A DNA stretch of 64,000 nucleotides from Leucobacter chromiiresistens. GTDB lineage: Bacteria > Actinomycetota > Actinomycetes > Actinomycetales > Microbacteriaceae. The notes beneath the pieces were generated by a model. It was not told the DNA's origin, did not search any database, and worked only from the letters and a program-made list of their open reading frames with translations. Positions 18,200-26,835 of the stretch are shown here, piece after piece. The stretch lies in NCBI RefSeq assembly GCF_900102345.1, contig NZ_FNKB01000001.1, forward strand, positions 558,001 to 622,000, in the 5' to 3' direction. Within the stretch, counting starts at the first letter, position 1, and each line of letters begins with the position of its first letter. Position numbers and translations under genes: made by a program.

Positions 18200-18205
18200 C
18201 GAGCC

Positions 18206-18811
18206 GTGCTGCTCTCAGATCGCGACATCAAGGCCGAACTCGAATCGGGACGCATCGGGCTCGCCCCGAGCGAAGCCTCGATGGTGCAGCCCTCGAGCGT
18301 CGACGTGCGGCTCGACCGGTACTTCCGCCTGTTCGACAACCACAAGTACGCGGTGATCGACCCCGCCGAGGAGCAGCCGGAGCTGACGCGCCTCATCGAG
18401 GTCGACCCCGAGGAGGGCTTCATTCTGCACCCCGGCGAGTTCGTGCTCGGATCGACGTTCGAGCAGGTCTCGCTGCCCGACGACATCGCCGCGCGACTCG
18501 AGGGCAAGAGCTCGCTCGGGCGGCTCGGCCTGCTCACCCACTCGACCGCCGGCTTCATCGATCCGGGCTTCTCGGGTCACGTCACCCTCGAGCTCTCCAA
18601 CGTCGCGACGCTGCCGATCCGCCTCTGGCCCGGCATGAAGATCGGCCAGCTCTGCTTCTTCAAACTCACCTCGCCCGCCGAGCGCCCCTACGGCTCGGGC
18701 GCGACGTTCTCGCGCTACCTCGGCCAGCGCGGCCCGACGGCCTCGCGCTCGCACCTCAACTTCCACCGCGCCGACGTGACCGCCACCTCTGCCGGAGCGC
18801 TCGGGGCCTGA
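18206..18811 (+). CDS. dcd: dCTP deaminase, probably dUMP-forming
   Basis: A 201-residue enzyme of pyrimidine deoxynucleotide metabolism. [21 protein letters not shown] near residue 93 holds the catalytic region; the HSTAG form matches the actinobacterial two-function enzymes that deaminate dCTP and remove pyrophosphate to give dUMP. The [12 protein letters not shown] segment follows. The C-terminal 15 residues are variable. It probably uses a leaderless transcript. Confidence 0.95.
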   Translation: MLLSDRDIKAELESGRIGLAPSEASMVQPSSVDVRLDRYFRLFDNHKYAVIDPAEEQPELTRLIEVDPEEGFILHPGEFVLGSTFEQVSLPDDIAARLEGKSSLGRLGLLTHSTAGFIDPGFSGHVTLELSNVATLPIRLWPGMKIGQLCFFKLTSPAERPYGSGATFSRYLGQRGPTASRSHLNFHRADVTATSAGALGA

Positions 18812-18881
18812 TACCCGGCGGGCGGATCGGCGGGCCGCTGCTCGCGCTGCGCCCCGCCCGTGCGCGGCGCGTACCGCGCGC

Positions 18882-19220
18882 CTAGTGCTGCGCGCCCAGC
18901 TCGACGAGCAGCACGCCGGCGCCGATCAGCGCGATGCCCGCGCCCATCACCCACGTCAGCGGCTCCTTGAAGAGCACGCGGCTCATCACGGCGGTGAGCG
19001 CGACGCCGATCGCCGCCCAGATGCCGTACGCGACGCCCAGCGCCATGCCGAGCGACAGCGTCACCGACAGCATCACGAACGCCGTCAGATACCCGACCGC
19101 CACAGCGACGAACCAGAGCCGGCTCGGGCGCTTTCCGGGCGTCGCCGTCGTCGCGACACGCAGTGAGAGCGACGCCGACACCTCGGTGACGATCGCGATG
19201 GCCAGGGTGACGAACATCAT
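18882..19220 (-). CDS. SMR family transporter, subunit A
   Basis: A 112-residue four-helix small multidrug resistance protein. The membrane-embedded glutamate is in IVTEVSAS at residue 14, and the LGMALGVAYGIWAAIGVALTA helix is typical. It overlaps the preceding SMR gene by four bases (ATGA), a paired arrangement seen in heteromeric SMR pumps such as EbrAB or YkkCD. The substrate cannot be told from sequence. Confidence 0.92.
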   Translation of the reverse strand: MMFVTLAIAIVTEVSASLSLRVATTATPGKRPSRLWFVAVAVGYLTAFVMLSVTLSLGMALGVAYGIWAAIGVALTAVMSRVLFKEPLTWVMGAGIALIGAGVLLVELGAQH

Positions 19221-19591
19221 GCGCCGGCCGTCTCCGACGCTCGCGGCGCTGCGCGCGCTGCACGGCGCTGCGCCGCCTGCGATCCCAGCTCGACGAGCAG
19301 CACGCCCCCGATGATCAGCACGATCCCGGCGCCCATGAGCGCGGTGAACGGCTCGCGGAAGACGACCGTCGACAGCCCGGCGGTGAGCGCGACCCCGGTC
19401 GCTCCCCAGATGCCGTACGCGACGCCGAGCGGCATGCCGAGCGACAGCACCTTGCCGAGGCAGACGAACGAGCCGACGTACCCGACGGCGACCGCCGCGT
19501 ACAGCGCCGGGGCGTCCAGCGCGCCCTTCAGGCTCATCGATCCGGCGACCTCCAGCAGAATCGCGGCGGCCAGATAGATCCAGGCCCTCAC
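19217..19591 (-). CDS. SMR family transporter, subunit B
   Basis: A 124-residue paralogue of its downstream partner, with the glutamate in AILLEVAGSMSLK at residue 13 and LGMPLGVAYGIWGATGVALTA in helix three. A positively charged C-terminal tail of about 20 residues is absent from the partner, which could fix opposite membrane topology. The GTG at 19591 overlaps the preceding stop. Confidence 0.92.
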   Translation of the reverse strand: MRAWIYLAAAILLEVAGSMSLKGALDAPALYAAVAVGYVGSFVCLGKVLSLGMPLGVAYGIWGATGVALTAGLSTVVFREPFTALMGAGIVLIIGGVLLVELGSQAAQRRAARAAPRASETAGA

Positions 19592-19896
19592 GTCTCGCCG
19601 CGCGCGCGGCGCGCCTCCGACTCGGCGACGATCCGCTGCTGCTGCTTCGCCTGGCGGGTGAGCACCGTCGACAGCACGAGGCCGCCGACCAGGGCGACCC
19701 CGATCAGCAGGTACAGCCCGAGATCCGGATCGATCACGCGCGCGACGTACATGAGCACGATGAGGATCGCGAGCACCGCGCCCTCGGTCAGCGCGAACCG
19801 CAGGAAGAACCGCATGCGCGAGCGGGACAGCGCGTCGAACTCGCGCTGGCCCACGGCGTCGAGTGCGGGCAGGCCGTGCGAGGCGGGGTGCGTCAT
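19588..19896 (-). CDS. small membrane protein of unknown function
   Basis: A 102-residue protein with two membrane helices (about 35-52 and 60-78), a short cytosolic N-terminus and a basic tail. I do not recognise a family with certainty. It is coupled by GTGA overlap to the SMR pair, so it may assist that pump or simply share its transcript. Confidence 0.75.
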   Translation of the reverse strand: MTHPASHGLPALDAVGQREFDALSRSRMRFFLRFALTEGAVLAILIVLMYVARVIDPDLGLYLLIGVALVGGLVLSTVLTRQAKQQQRIVAESEARRARGET

Positions 19897-19902
19897 GCCT
19901 CG

Positions 19903-19908
19903 AGGCTA
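19903..19908 (-). promoter_or_regulatory. -10 of a leaderless SMR-operon promoter
   Basis: TAGCCT on the minus strand ends six bases before the ATG at 19896, with no ribosome site between, pointing to a leaderless transcript for the three-gene operon. Confidence 0.5.
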
Positions 19909-19975
19909 GCAACCCGGGGGCGTGCGCCGACGCCGCCGCACCGCACGAGCGCGCGTCGGGGCCGCTCGGTGCGCG

Positions 19976-21976
19976 TCAGCGCCGCGGCGCAGAGCGCTGC
20001 GCGTCGCGCCGGGCCTGCTGCGCGAGCATCTCGTTGTAGGCCTCCAGCTCGGCGCCGCCCGAGCGGTCGTCTGCGCGATCTTTGCGCTTCTGCTCCTTCT
20101 CGTCGCTCCGCGACCACTGGATGGCGACGATCAACGCCAGCGCGAGCGTCGGCAGCTCGCCGATGCCCCAGGCGATGCCGCCGCCGGTCGACTGATCCTC
20201 CAGCGGCGGCGCCCCCCACGTGCGACCCATCGCCCCGTACCAGTCGGAGAGCAGCAGGCCGTCGCCCGTCATGATGGTGACGCCGAAGAACGCGTGCGAC
20301 GCCATCGTCGCGAACAGGGTGACGATGCGCAGCGGGTACGGGAAGCGGTACGGCACCGGATCGACGCCGATCATCGACAGGTTGAACAGGTAGCCCGAGA
20401 TCAGGAAGTGGATGATCATCCACTGGTGCCCGAGATGCTCCTCCGCCGCCCACCGGGCGATCGGCGTGAAGTAGAACACCCACAGCGATCCCGAGAACAT
20501 GACGGCGGCGAAGGCGGGGTGCGTGACCAGCTTCGAGAAGGGCGTCTGCACCCCCCACAGAATCCACTCGCGGCCGCCCCACGAGCCGTCGCCGCGCTTG
20601 TGCGTGGCCCGCAGCGCGAGCGTGACGGGCGCGCCGAGCACGAGGCAGAGCGGGATCAGCATGGCGAACATCATGTGGCCGAGCATGTGCACGCTGAAGA
20701 GGTACTGCTCGTACGCGTTGAGCGCGCCGTTCGTCGTGTACGCGAGCAGCAGGATGCCGAGCACCCACGCCGTCGTGCGCCCCGCCGACCACCGGTCGCC
20801 GCGTCGGGCCAGTCGCACCACGGCGGCCAGGTACATCGCGATCGCGAAGACGCACACCAGCACCCAGAGCAGATCGAACTTCCACTCCGTGAGATACCGC
20901 ATCGGGGTGAGCTCGGGCGGCAGCGGATCGCCCGTGAGCCACTCGGCCGGTCCGATGCCGCCCGGCTGATCGCGCACGGGTTCCAGGGCCACAGGCGTGG
21001 CGGTGCGGCCGAGCGCCCCGGCGATCCCGCTCGCAATGCCCATCACCGCGAGCTCGGTGACCACGAACCAGGCGAACGGCCGGGTGCCGCTCGCCGACTC
21101 CGCGATGCGCGGGATGAGCCGCACCCGCTGCATCGCGCCGAAGGCGCCGAGCACCACGAGCGATCCCGTCTTGAGCAGCACCAGCTGGCCGTAGCCGGTG
21201 CCGAGCAGCGCATCCCACGAGCCGACGCGCAGCCAGGCGCTCACGACGCCCGAGGCAGCGACGCCGATGAACGCGAGCAGCGCGATCGACGAGTAGCGGG
21301 CGGTGTACGCCGAGAGGCGCTGATGGTCGATCGTGCGCGCGACGCAGATCAGCGTGAGCAGGCCCCCGAGCCACACCGCGGCGCCCACGATGTGCACGAG
21401 CAGCGCGTTCACGGCGGCGCCGTGCCCCGAGGCCCCCGCCGCGTGCCCCTGCTGGGCGAGCGGAAGCGCCGTCGCGAGCGCTGCGACCAGCACCACCAGC
21501 GTAAGCTTCCTGCCGCGAATGGCGAACGCGAGCACCGTGGTCACCGCGGCGAGCAGCAGTTCGAGCAGCCAGAACTGGCCGAGCTCGATCTCGGTCAAGA
21601 ACTGCGCGAGACCCGCTCCGAACGAGGCGTCGCCCGAGAACGGCTGGCTCGACACGTCCAGGTAGGTGAGCAGCGTCGCCGCGGCGCTCGCCACGGTGAG
21701 CACCGCAGAGGATCCCGCCGCGAAGTCCATGGCGAGCCGCGTCTCCGGCCGGTCGTTGGCGAACACCCAGACCGCCATCACGACCGAGCCGATGAGGCCC
21801 GCCATCGCGACGTTCACGATCGTGCGCGTCAGCGGCAGCCCGAAGCGCACGAACGCGCCCGGATCGGCGATCGAGCGCTCGGCGGCGGCACCGCCGATGC
21901 CGAGGCCGAGCCAGAGCGCCAGCAGCGTAGCGGCGAGCAGCACGGCAGGGGCGAGAACGCGGACGAAACGGGGCAC
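19976..21976 (-). CDS. CopD-CtaG fusion, copper transport/oxidase assembly
   Basis: A 666-residue polytopic protein with about 16 helices. The first half (about 130-330) resembles the CopD copper-resistance domain, including an HIVGAAVWLGGLL helix; the second half (about 370-620) is a caa3-type CtaG domain with the histidine-bearing FSVHMLGHMMFAM and EEHLGHQWMIIHFLISGYLFN segments. Such fusions deliver copper to cytochrome oxidase in actinobacteria. A charged cytosolic tail of about 45 residues ends it. Confidence 0.9.
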   Translation of the reverse strand: MPRFVRVLAPAVLLAATLLALWLGLGIGGAAAERSIADPGAFVRFGLPLTRTIVNVAMAGLIGSVVMAVWVFANDRPETRLAMDFAAGSSAVLTVASAAATLLTYLDVSSQPFSGDASFGAGLAQFLTEIELGQFWLLELLLAAVTTVLAFAIRGRKLTLVVLVAALATALPLAQQGHAAGASGHGAAVNALLVHIVGAAVWLGGLLTLICVARTIDHQRLSAYTARYSSIALLAFIGVAASGVVSAWLRVGSWDALLGTGYGQLVLLKTGSLVVLGAFGAMQRVRLIPRIAESASGTRPFAWFVVTELAVMGIASGIAGALGRTATPVALEPVRDQPGGIGPAEWLTGDPLPPELTPMRYLTEWKFDLLWVLVCVFAIAMYLAAVVRLARRGDRWSAGRTTAWVLGILLLAYTTNGALNAYEQYLFSVHMLGHMMFAMLIPLCLVLGAPVTLALRATHKRGDGSWGGREWILWGVQTPFSKLVTHPAFAAVMFSGSLWVFYFTPIARWAAEEHLGHQWMIIHFLISGYLFNLSMIGVDPVPYRFPYPLRIVTLFATMASHAFFGVTIMTGDGLLLSDWYGAMGRTWGAPPLEDQSTGGGIAWGIGELPTLALALIVAIQWSRSDEKEQKRKDRADDRSGGAELEAYNEMLAQQARRDAQRSAPRR

Positions 21977-21982
21977 CCGACT

Positions 21983-21988
21983 AGCCTA
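21983..21988 (-). promoter_or_regulatory. -10 of a leaderless copD-ctaG promoter
   Basis: TAGGCT on the minus strand lies six bases upstream of the GTG at 21976. No Shine-Dalgarno sequence is present, consistent with a leaderless message. Confidence 0.5.
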
Positions 21989-22100
21989 CGCGCACCGCGG
22001 TGTGAGCTCGGTCGGCACCCATGCGGAGGCGCGGGGGCGCGGGGGCGGGGCTGCGCGGCTGCGCGGCGACGCGACGCGGACGCGAGACGTGTTGGAACGA

Positions 22101-22138
22101 CGAAACCCCCGAACCGCTTCGCGGTCCGAGGGTTTCGA
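22101..22138 (-). terminator. terminator after the HU gene
   Basis: CGAAACCCCCGAACCGC and CGGTCCGAGGGTTTCG pair around a short TTCG-type loop, 11 bases beyond the HU stop. It forms a strong stem without an obvious long U tract. Confidence 0.75.
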
Positions 22139-22149
22139 GGAAGACGGAG

Positions 22150-22428
22150 TTACTTGACAGCAGCCTTGAGCTTGCTGCCGACCGACACCTTGACGCGCTT
22201 GCCGGCGGGGATGTCGATGGACTCGCCCGTGCGGGGGTTGCGGCCGGTGCGAGCAGCGGTGGTCGCGGTCTCGAAGGAGATCCAGCCGGGGATCGACACC
22301 TTGTCGCCCGAAGCGACGGTGTCGGAGACAGCGGAGAACAGCCCGTCGATCACGCTGGAGACGGCGGCCTGGCTCTGGCCGGTCTCGGCGGCGATCTTCG
22401 CGACAAGCTCGGTCTTGTTGAGTGCCAT
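22150..22428 (-). CDS. hup: HU-family DNA-binding protein
   Basis: A 92-residue nucleoid protein. The family signature is at residues 46-65 (GWISFETATTAARTGRNPRT), which forms the DNA-gripping arm. It lacks the long lysine/alanine-rich tail of mycobacterial HU and is of the short type. GGAAGGA precedes the ATG at 22428. A small CCCTCC-GGGT-GGAGGG stem lies in its leader at 22491-22506. Confidence 0.95.
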   Translation of the reverse strand: MALNKTELVAKIAAETGQSQAAVSSVIDGLFSAVSDTVASGDKVSIPGWISFETATTAARTGRNPRTGESIDIPAGKRVKVSVGSKLKAAVK

Positions 22429-22646
22429 GTTGTGTCCTTCCAAGGCGATGCGCCGCAACCGGGCATGCCCCTAGATCTGGGTTCAGGGTTCCCTCCGGGT
22501 GGAGGGTCCGATCGATTGATCGGTACGAATCTACCCCAATTCGGCGGAATGATGCCGAACTTCAGCCGGGGATTCCCCAGACTTAGGTATCGGGAAGCGA
22601 TATTGCAGTGGTCTGAGAGCGTTTTTCAGTACCGTTCGCCGGAAAT

Positions 22647-22684
22647 GCGAAAAGGCGCGGACCCGAAGGATCCGCGCCTTTCGC
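22647..22684 (-). terminator. terminator after rpsN
   Basis: GCGAAAGGCGCGGAT and a matching GTCCGCGCCTTTTCGC arm pair around CCTTCGG, 26 bases past the rpsN stop, ending the rpmB-rpmG-rpsN transcript. Between this and HU only the HU promoter region remains. Confidence 0.85.
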
Positions 22685-22709
22685 GTTGCGGCTGTCGCCG
22701 GCTCGAGCG

Positions 22710-23015
22710 TTACCAGCTCGACTTGGTGATGCCGGGCAGCTCGCCCCGGTGCGCCATGTCGCGGAAACGCACACGCGAGACGCCGTACTTCGTCAGCACG
22801 CCGCGGGGGCGGCCGTCGATGACGTCGCGGCTGCGCACGCGCACCGGCGAAGCGTTGCGGGGCAGCTTCTGCAGCCCGACGCGTGCCGCCTCGCGGCTCT
22901 CGTCGGTGCCGTTCGGATCGACGAGGGCCTTCTTCAGCTCGAGGCGCTTCGCCGCGTAACGCGCAACGATCGCCTGACGCTGCTTGTTCTTCGCAATCAT
23001 GCTCTTCTTCGCCAT
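22710..23015 (-). CDS. rpsN: ribosomal protein S14, zinc-free type
   Basis: A 101-residue S14 of the long form that lacks the CxxC zinc ribbon; no cysteine is present. [22 protein letters not shown] and the [19 protein letters not shown] ending are conserved. In several actinobacteria such cysteine-free copies replace zinc-binding ones when zinc is scarce. It follows rpmG by two bases. Confidence 0.96.
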   Translation of the reverse strand: MAKKSMIAKNKQRQAIVARYAAKRLELKKALVDPNGTDESREAARVGLQKLPRNASPVRVRSRDVIDGRPRGVLTKYGVSRVRFRDMAHRGELPGITKSSW

Positions 23016-23017
23016 GA

Positions 23018-23185
23018 TTAACGCTCCTCTCGGAAGTCGACGTGCTTGCGGATGACCGGGTCGTACTTCTTCAGCACGAGACGATCGGGGGTGTTGCGAC
23101 GGTTCTTCTTGGTCACATAGGTGAACCCGGTGCCTGCCGTCGAACGGAGCTTGATGATCGGACGTACGTCCTTGTCCTTAGCCAT
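23018..23185 (-). CDS. rpmG: ribosomal protein L33, zinc-free type
   Basis: A 55-residue protein reading [20 protein letters not shown] then [16 protein letters not shown] and ending VDFREER. There are no cysteines, so it is the non-zinc form. The ATG at 23185 shares one base with the rpmB stop (TAATG), giving tight coupling. Confidence 0.96.
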   Translation of the reverse strand: MAKDKDVRPIIKLRSTAGTGFTYVTKKNRRNTPDRLVLKKYDPVIRKHVDFREER

Positions 23186-23421
23186 TAGAGCTTCACCCCG
23201 CGCTTCTGCAGATCAGCGACTACCGACTCGATGCCGCGTGCATCGATCATCTTGATGCCCTTGACCGAGAGGGTCAGGGTCACCTTGCGACCGAGCGAGG
23301 GCACGTAGTAGGTCTTCTTCTGGATGTTCGGATCGAACCGACGCTTCGTGCGACGGTGCGAGTGCGAAATGTTGTGTCCGAAGCCGGGAACGGCGCCGGT
23401 CACCTGGCACACTGCTGCCAT
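23185..23421 (-). CDS. rpmB: ribosomal protein L28
   Basis: A 78-residue L28 with the conserved opening [20 protein letters not shown] and the [11 protein letters not shown] core. It has a single cysteine rather than two CxxC pairs, like the E. coli form. It is the first gene of rpmB-rpmG-rpsN. The chosen ATG gives the standard family length. Confidence 0.96.
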   Translation of the reverse strand: MAAVCQVTGAVPGFGHNISHSHRRTKRRFDPNIQKKTYYVPSLGRKVTLTLSVKGIKMIDARGIESVVADLQKRGVKL

Positions 23422-23561
23422 GATGTTTCCTCTCATACCGTGAGACCGGACGGCCTCACCCAAGATTTCTTGTCTGCGCGAGTCTGCGACGGCGCCGGTC
23501 TCGGCTCGCTGCGATCGATTCACGCGGTCTGTGCACTGGGACGGCGCACAGCCAAAGATCG

Positions 23562-23590
23562 AGCATACGTCATTACGGCGCTTCGGGCAA
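23562..23590 (-). promoter_or_regulatory. predicted rpmB operon promoter
   Basis: TTGCCC (23585-23590) and TATGCT (23562-23567) on the minus strand are 17 bases apart. The transcript would carry a leader of roughly 135 bases. I see no Zur-type TGA-AT-TCA palindrome here. Confidence 0.6.
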
Positions 23591-23614
23591 GTGGAACGGC
23601 GGCGAGCGGGCGCT

Positions 23615-24247
23615 TCAGGCGTCGTGCTCGCGCTTCACCTGCGCAAGGCGCGTCTCCGCCTGCGCGTAGGCGAGTGATTCCTGCTCGAGCACGTACTCGA
23701 GGTCTCCGATGTTGGTGCGCAGGATCTTCACCACGTCGTCGAGTTCGGCGCGCGCCCCGATCTGCTCGCTGATCCGCGCCTCGGCTTCGCGTATCCGCGC
23801 CTGCTCGGAGTCGAGGGCCGCCTTCGCCCGGGCGAGGTTCTGCCGCGCGATCTCGACTTCGGATTCGACGCGGGCCTTGTCGCGCACGACGTCGCGCAGC
23901 TCCTCCTCCGCCTCGAGGCGGGCGCGGCGCAGGCGCTCCGCCTCTTTGGCCGCGAGGCGGCGCTCCCACTCGGAGAGCGACGCGCCGCCATCGGCATGGG
24001 GTGCTGCACGCCGCTCCGAAGGGGCGTGCGGGGGCGCGGGGTCGTGCGCCTCGCGAACGGGAGCGCTGTTGCGCGCGATCCAGTCGGCGAGCATGGGGGT
24101 GATGTTCGCGTGCTCGGCGACCCTGCCCCGGAGCTCGGGGAACTTCGCGGCGATCTCCGCGAGTTCGGCGGCCGCGGTCGTGGGCGCGGCGAGCAGCTCG
24201 CGGGCGGCGTCGAGCGTCAGGCGTGCAGGCGCGGACTCCCGGTTCAC
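23615..24247 (-). CDS. LRV-domain coiled-coil protein, short
   Basis: A 210-residue protein. Residues 8-58 form a small helical domain ([20 protein letters not shown] then DWIARNS) like the variant leucine-rich repeat found in many actinobacterial proteins; the last 115 residues are a continuous charged coiled coil. The domain is clearly homologous to that of the next gene upstream. The GTG at 24247 overlaps its stop. No enzyme motif is present; a structural or scaffolding role is inferred from the operon. Confidence 0.8.
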   Translation of the reverse strand: MNRESAPARLTLDAARELLAAPTTAAAELAEIAAKFPELRGRVAEHANITPMLADWIARNSAPVREAHDPAPPHAPSERRAAPHADGGASLSEWERRLAAKEAERLRRARLEAEEELRDVVRDKARVESEVEIARQNLARAKAALDSEQARIREAEARISEQIGARAELDDVVKILRTNIGDLEYVLEQESLAYAQAETRLAQVKREHDA

Positions 24248-25737
24248 GATTCGTCGAGGGAGCGCTGCGCGGCGCCCATCAGCGCCAGGCGTTCTTCGAG
24301 TTCGACGCGCAGCAGCCGCTCGCGCCGCTCGCGCTCCTCCGCTGCGGAGCGGCCGTCGCTCTCGGCGTCGAGCCGCGCTTCGAGGGCGAGCCGCGACTGG
24401 GTCTCGTCGAAGATGGTCTGCTCGAGCTGGCGCGCGCGCGAGCGCTCGTCCGTGAGCAGCGCCTCGAGTTCGGTCACGCGCAGCTCCAGCTCGGCTTCGG
24501 CGGCGACGTTCTCGACGGTGCGCTGCTCGGCCTGACGCTCCATCTCGGATCGGAACACGTCGAGTTCGTTCTGCAGCGAGAGCAGTTGCTCGTTCAGGTC
24601 GGCGACCTGCGCCTCGGCGCTCTTCCGTGCGCTGCGCTCGACCGATACCTGGGCCTCCAGTTCGGTGCGCATGAGCGATTCGTTGCGCGCGCGGGCCTCG
24701 GCCTCGGATCGGGTGTCGGCCTCGGCGGTGAGCAGTGCCTCGGTCTCGAAGGCGAGCTGCGAGACGACGGCGAGCCGTTCGTCGAGCGTCGCCCGCTCCT
24801 CCGCCAGCTGCGTGAGGCGCTCGCCCGCCTGCTCGAGCTCGGCTTCGGTTGCGGCGCGCTGCTGCTGCTCCTCCTCGTGCTGCGCCGTCAGCTCCTCGAT
24901 CTCGCGGCGCAGCTCGACGAGTTGGGTTTCGAGGCTTCGCCGCACCTCGGCCTCGCTCCTCGCGAGGGCTTCGGCTCGCTCGCGCGCCTCCTCCTCGAGT
25001 CTGCTCTGCGCTTCGGCCGAGGCGCGCGCGCGGGCTTCGGCGAGCGTCTCCTCCTGCGATCGGTCCCTCGCTTCGAAGGCGAGCTGCACCCGCGCCTCCG
25101 CTTCGAGGCGTGCTTTCACCTCGGCGTCGAGCTGCGCGCGCATGTCGCGCAGCCGGGTGTCGGAGTACTCCCGCAGCTCCGTGTCGCGGTCGGTGGCACC
25201 GCGCGGGGTCTTCGGCTCCTCGAACGCGGCGGCGTAGCGGGCGCGGAGCTTCTCGATGGAGGCCTGCGTCGCGGTCGGCTGCGGCCGCTCCGCGACCGAC
25301 TGCGGTCGCGGCGCGGTCGCCGTGTCGACGCGCGCCTCCGGCGCGGGCCGCGGCTTCGGCTCGCTGATGCGCGTCGCCCGATCGAGCCCCGGGCGCTTCT
25401 CGGCGCCGGCCCCGGCCTCCGGCCCGTCCGCTGCCGCGCGCGCCCCCGCGTTCGCGGCGTGCGGGCGTCGCGGCGGCACCGCTGCCGGTTTCGCACCGGT
25501 GTCGCTCGGCCCCTGGTATTCGGGCACGCTGGGCTCCGATTCGGCGTCGTCTCCGCTCGTCTCCCGTCTCGCGACCTCGTCCATCCAGTCGATGAGATCC
25601 GGGTAGACGTTCGGGTGCTGGCGGATCCGGTCGCGCAGCGGGGCGTGCTGCGCCGCGATCTCGGCGAGAATGCGTGCGGACGTGCTCTGATCGGCAACGA
25701 GGATCTCTGCCGTTTGATCGCTGATCTGCAGTTTCAT
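24244..25737 (-). CDS. LRV-domain coiled-coil protein, long
   Basis: A 497-residue protein. Residues 1-55 are the same helical LRV-like domain (LAEIAAQHAPLRDRIRQHPN then LIDWMDEV); 60-165 is a Pro/Ala/Arg linker; 185-497 is one unbroken coiled coil rich in Glu, Ala, Arg and Leu heptads. It resembles intermediate-filament-like proteins of actinobacteria in layout only. No membrane segment is seen. It overlaps the short paralogue and lies 15 bases after a DivIVA-like gene. Confidence 0.82.
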   Translation of the reverse strand: MKLQISDQTAEILVADQSTSARILAEIAAQHAPLRDRIRQHPNVYPDLIDWMDEVARRETSGDDAESEPSVPEYQGPSDTGAKPAAVPPRRPHAANAGARAAADGPEAGAGAEKRPGLDRATRISEPKPRPAPEARVDTATAPRPQSVAERPQPTATQASIEKLRARYAAAFEEPKTPRGATDRDTELREYSDTRLRDMRAQLDAEVKARLEAEARVQLAFEARDRSQEETLAEARARASAEAQSRLEEEARERAEALARSEAEVRRSLETQLVELRREIEELTAQHEEEQQQRAATEAELEQAGERLTQLAEERATLDERLAVVSQLAFETEALLTAEADTRSEAEARARNESLMRTELEAQVSVERSARKSAEAQVADLNEQLLSLQNELDVFRSEMERQAEQRTVENVAAEAELELRVTELEALLTDERSRARQLEQTIFDETQSRLALEARLDAESDGRSAAEERERRERLLRVELEERLALMGAAQRSLDES

Positions 25738-25752
25738 GTCGGCTCTCCTCCA

Positions 25753-26835
25753 CTATCCGTTGTGCCGGTCGGCGCTCGCCTGCCGCAGATGCTCTTCGAT
25801 CTGCGCGATGACGGTTTCGGTCTTGCGCGAGACGCGGTGGTCGTCGATGAACGTGCGGATGAACTCCGCCTCGTCGTTGAGCGCTTCGAGTCGGGCCTGC
25901 GCGCGGGCGTGCACCTTGTCGGAGAACATCTCGACCTGGTTCACCAGGTTGTTGGAGTACAGCTGCGCCTGCTCGATCAGGTCGGAGGCGTGCTTGCGCG
26001 CCTCCGCATGCTGCCGCTGCACCTCCTGCCGCAGGCGCTCGTGGAGGGCTTCGCTCTCCTGCCCGACCGCATAGGCGCGCTCGTTGATCTCGGCCGCCTT
26101 CAGGTTCGCCTGGTCCAGGATGGCCGCCGAGCGCTCCGTGGCCTCCGACAGCGCCCGGTCGCACTGGGCCTCGACCTCCGCCTGGCGCTCCAGCAGCATG
26201 CGCTCGACCTCGATCGCATGGTGCTCGGTCTCCTCGCGGAGCCGGTGGATCTCCTCGCGCTGCTGATCGATGTGCGCCTGGGCCTCCTGGCGGGCCTGCA
26301 TGATCTCGCCCTCGGCGACGGCGCGGATGTTCGCCGCGTCGCGTTTGGCCTGCGTGACGGCTTCGCTCGCCTCTCCGAGCCGGGCGTTGGCGATCGCGGC
26401 GACCTCGACGGCGGCCGTCTCGCCTTGGAGCGCCGCATCCTTGGCTCGGCGCTGCGCCTCGTTGAGGATGTGCTCCGCCTGCTCCTCGCTGCTGCGGAGC
26501 AGGCGCTGCGCCGCCGCTTCGGCTTCGACGGTGATCGATTCCGAGCGCCGCTTCGCCTCGTCGAGCATGTGCTCGGCCTGCACCTCGGCGGTGCGGAGCA
26601 CCTCCTCGAACTTCGAGCCGAGCCCCGCGAAGGTGGGCTTCTGCGACTGCGCCTTGCTGAGGTTCTTGTTGGCGATCTCGAGCTCGGTCTCGATCGCCCG
26701 CATCCGCTCGGTGAGCGCACCGCGTTCGGCTTGGAGTTCGTCGATCGTGGAGTCGAGGTTGCGCAGCAATCGGTCGACTTCGTGGCGCGAGTATCCCTTC
26801 CGCTCCGGGGAGATCGCGTACGTGTGCATGCTCAT
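25753..26835 (-). CDS. DivIVA-like coiled-coil protein
   Basis: A 360-residue almost wholly helical protein. The opening YAISPERKGYSRHEVDRLLRN (split across residues 6-26) looks like the membrane-binding N-terminus of DivIVA/Wag31 proteins, followed by coiled coil to the end. DivIVA relatives mark curved membrane at poles and septa and steer wall growth. The ATG at 26835 overlaps the previous stop (ATGA); an ATG at 26829 is the alternative. It is not the canonical divIVA, which sits near ftsZ. Confidence 0.75.
   Translation of the reverse strand: MSMHTYAISPERKGYSRHEVDRLLRNLDSTIDELQAERGALTERMRAIETELEIANKNLSKAQSQKPTFAGLGSKFEEVLRTAEVQAEHMLDEAKRRSESITVEAEAAAQRLLRSSEEQAEHILNEAQRRAKDAALQGETAAVEVAAIANARLGEASEAVTQAKRDAANIRAVAEGEIMQARQEAQAHIDQQREEIHRLREETEHHAIEVERMLLERQAEVEAQCDRALSEATERSAAILDQANLKAAEINERAYAVGQESEALHERLRQEVQRQHAEARKHASDLIEQAQLYSNNLVNQVEMFSDKVHARAQARLEALNDEAEFIRTFIDDHRVSRKTETVIAQIEEHLRQASADRHNG

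Noticed and set aside
23422..23561. Riboswitch or ribosomal leader element before rpmB
   Set aside because: The leader is about 135 bases, but I could not identify a conserved fold or match to a known class.
23422..23640. Zur box before rpmB
   Set aside because: No TGA-N9-TCA palindrome is present in the gap; only a sigma70-type promoter can be supported.
25753..26835. Canonical divIVA/wag31
   Set aside because: The usual neighbours (ftsZ, sepF, yggT) are absent and the similarity is limited to the first 25 residues.
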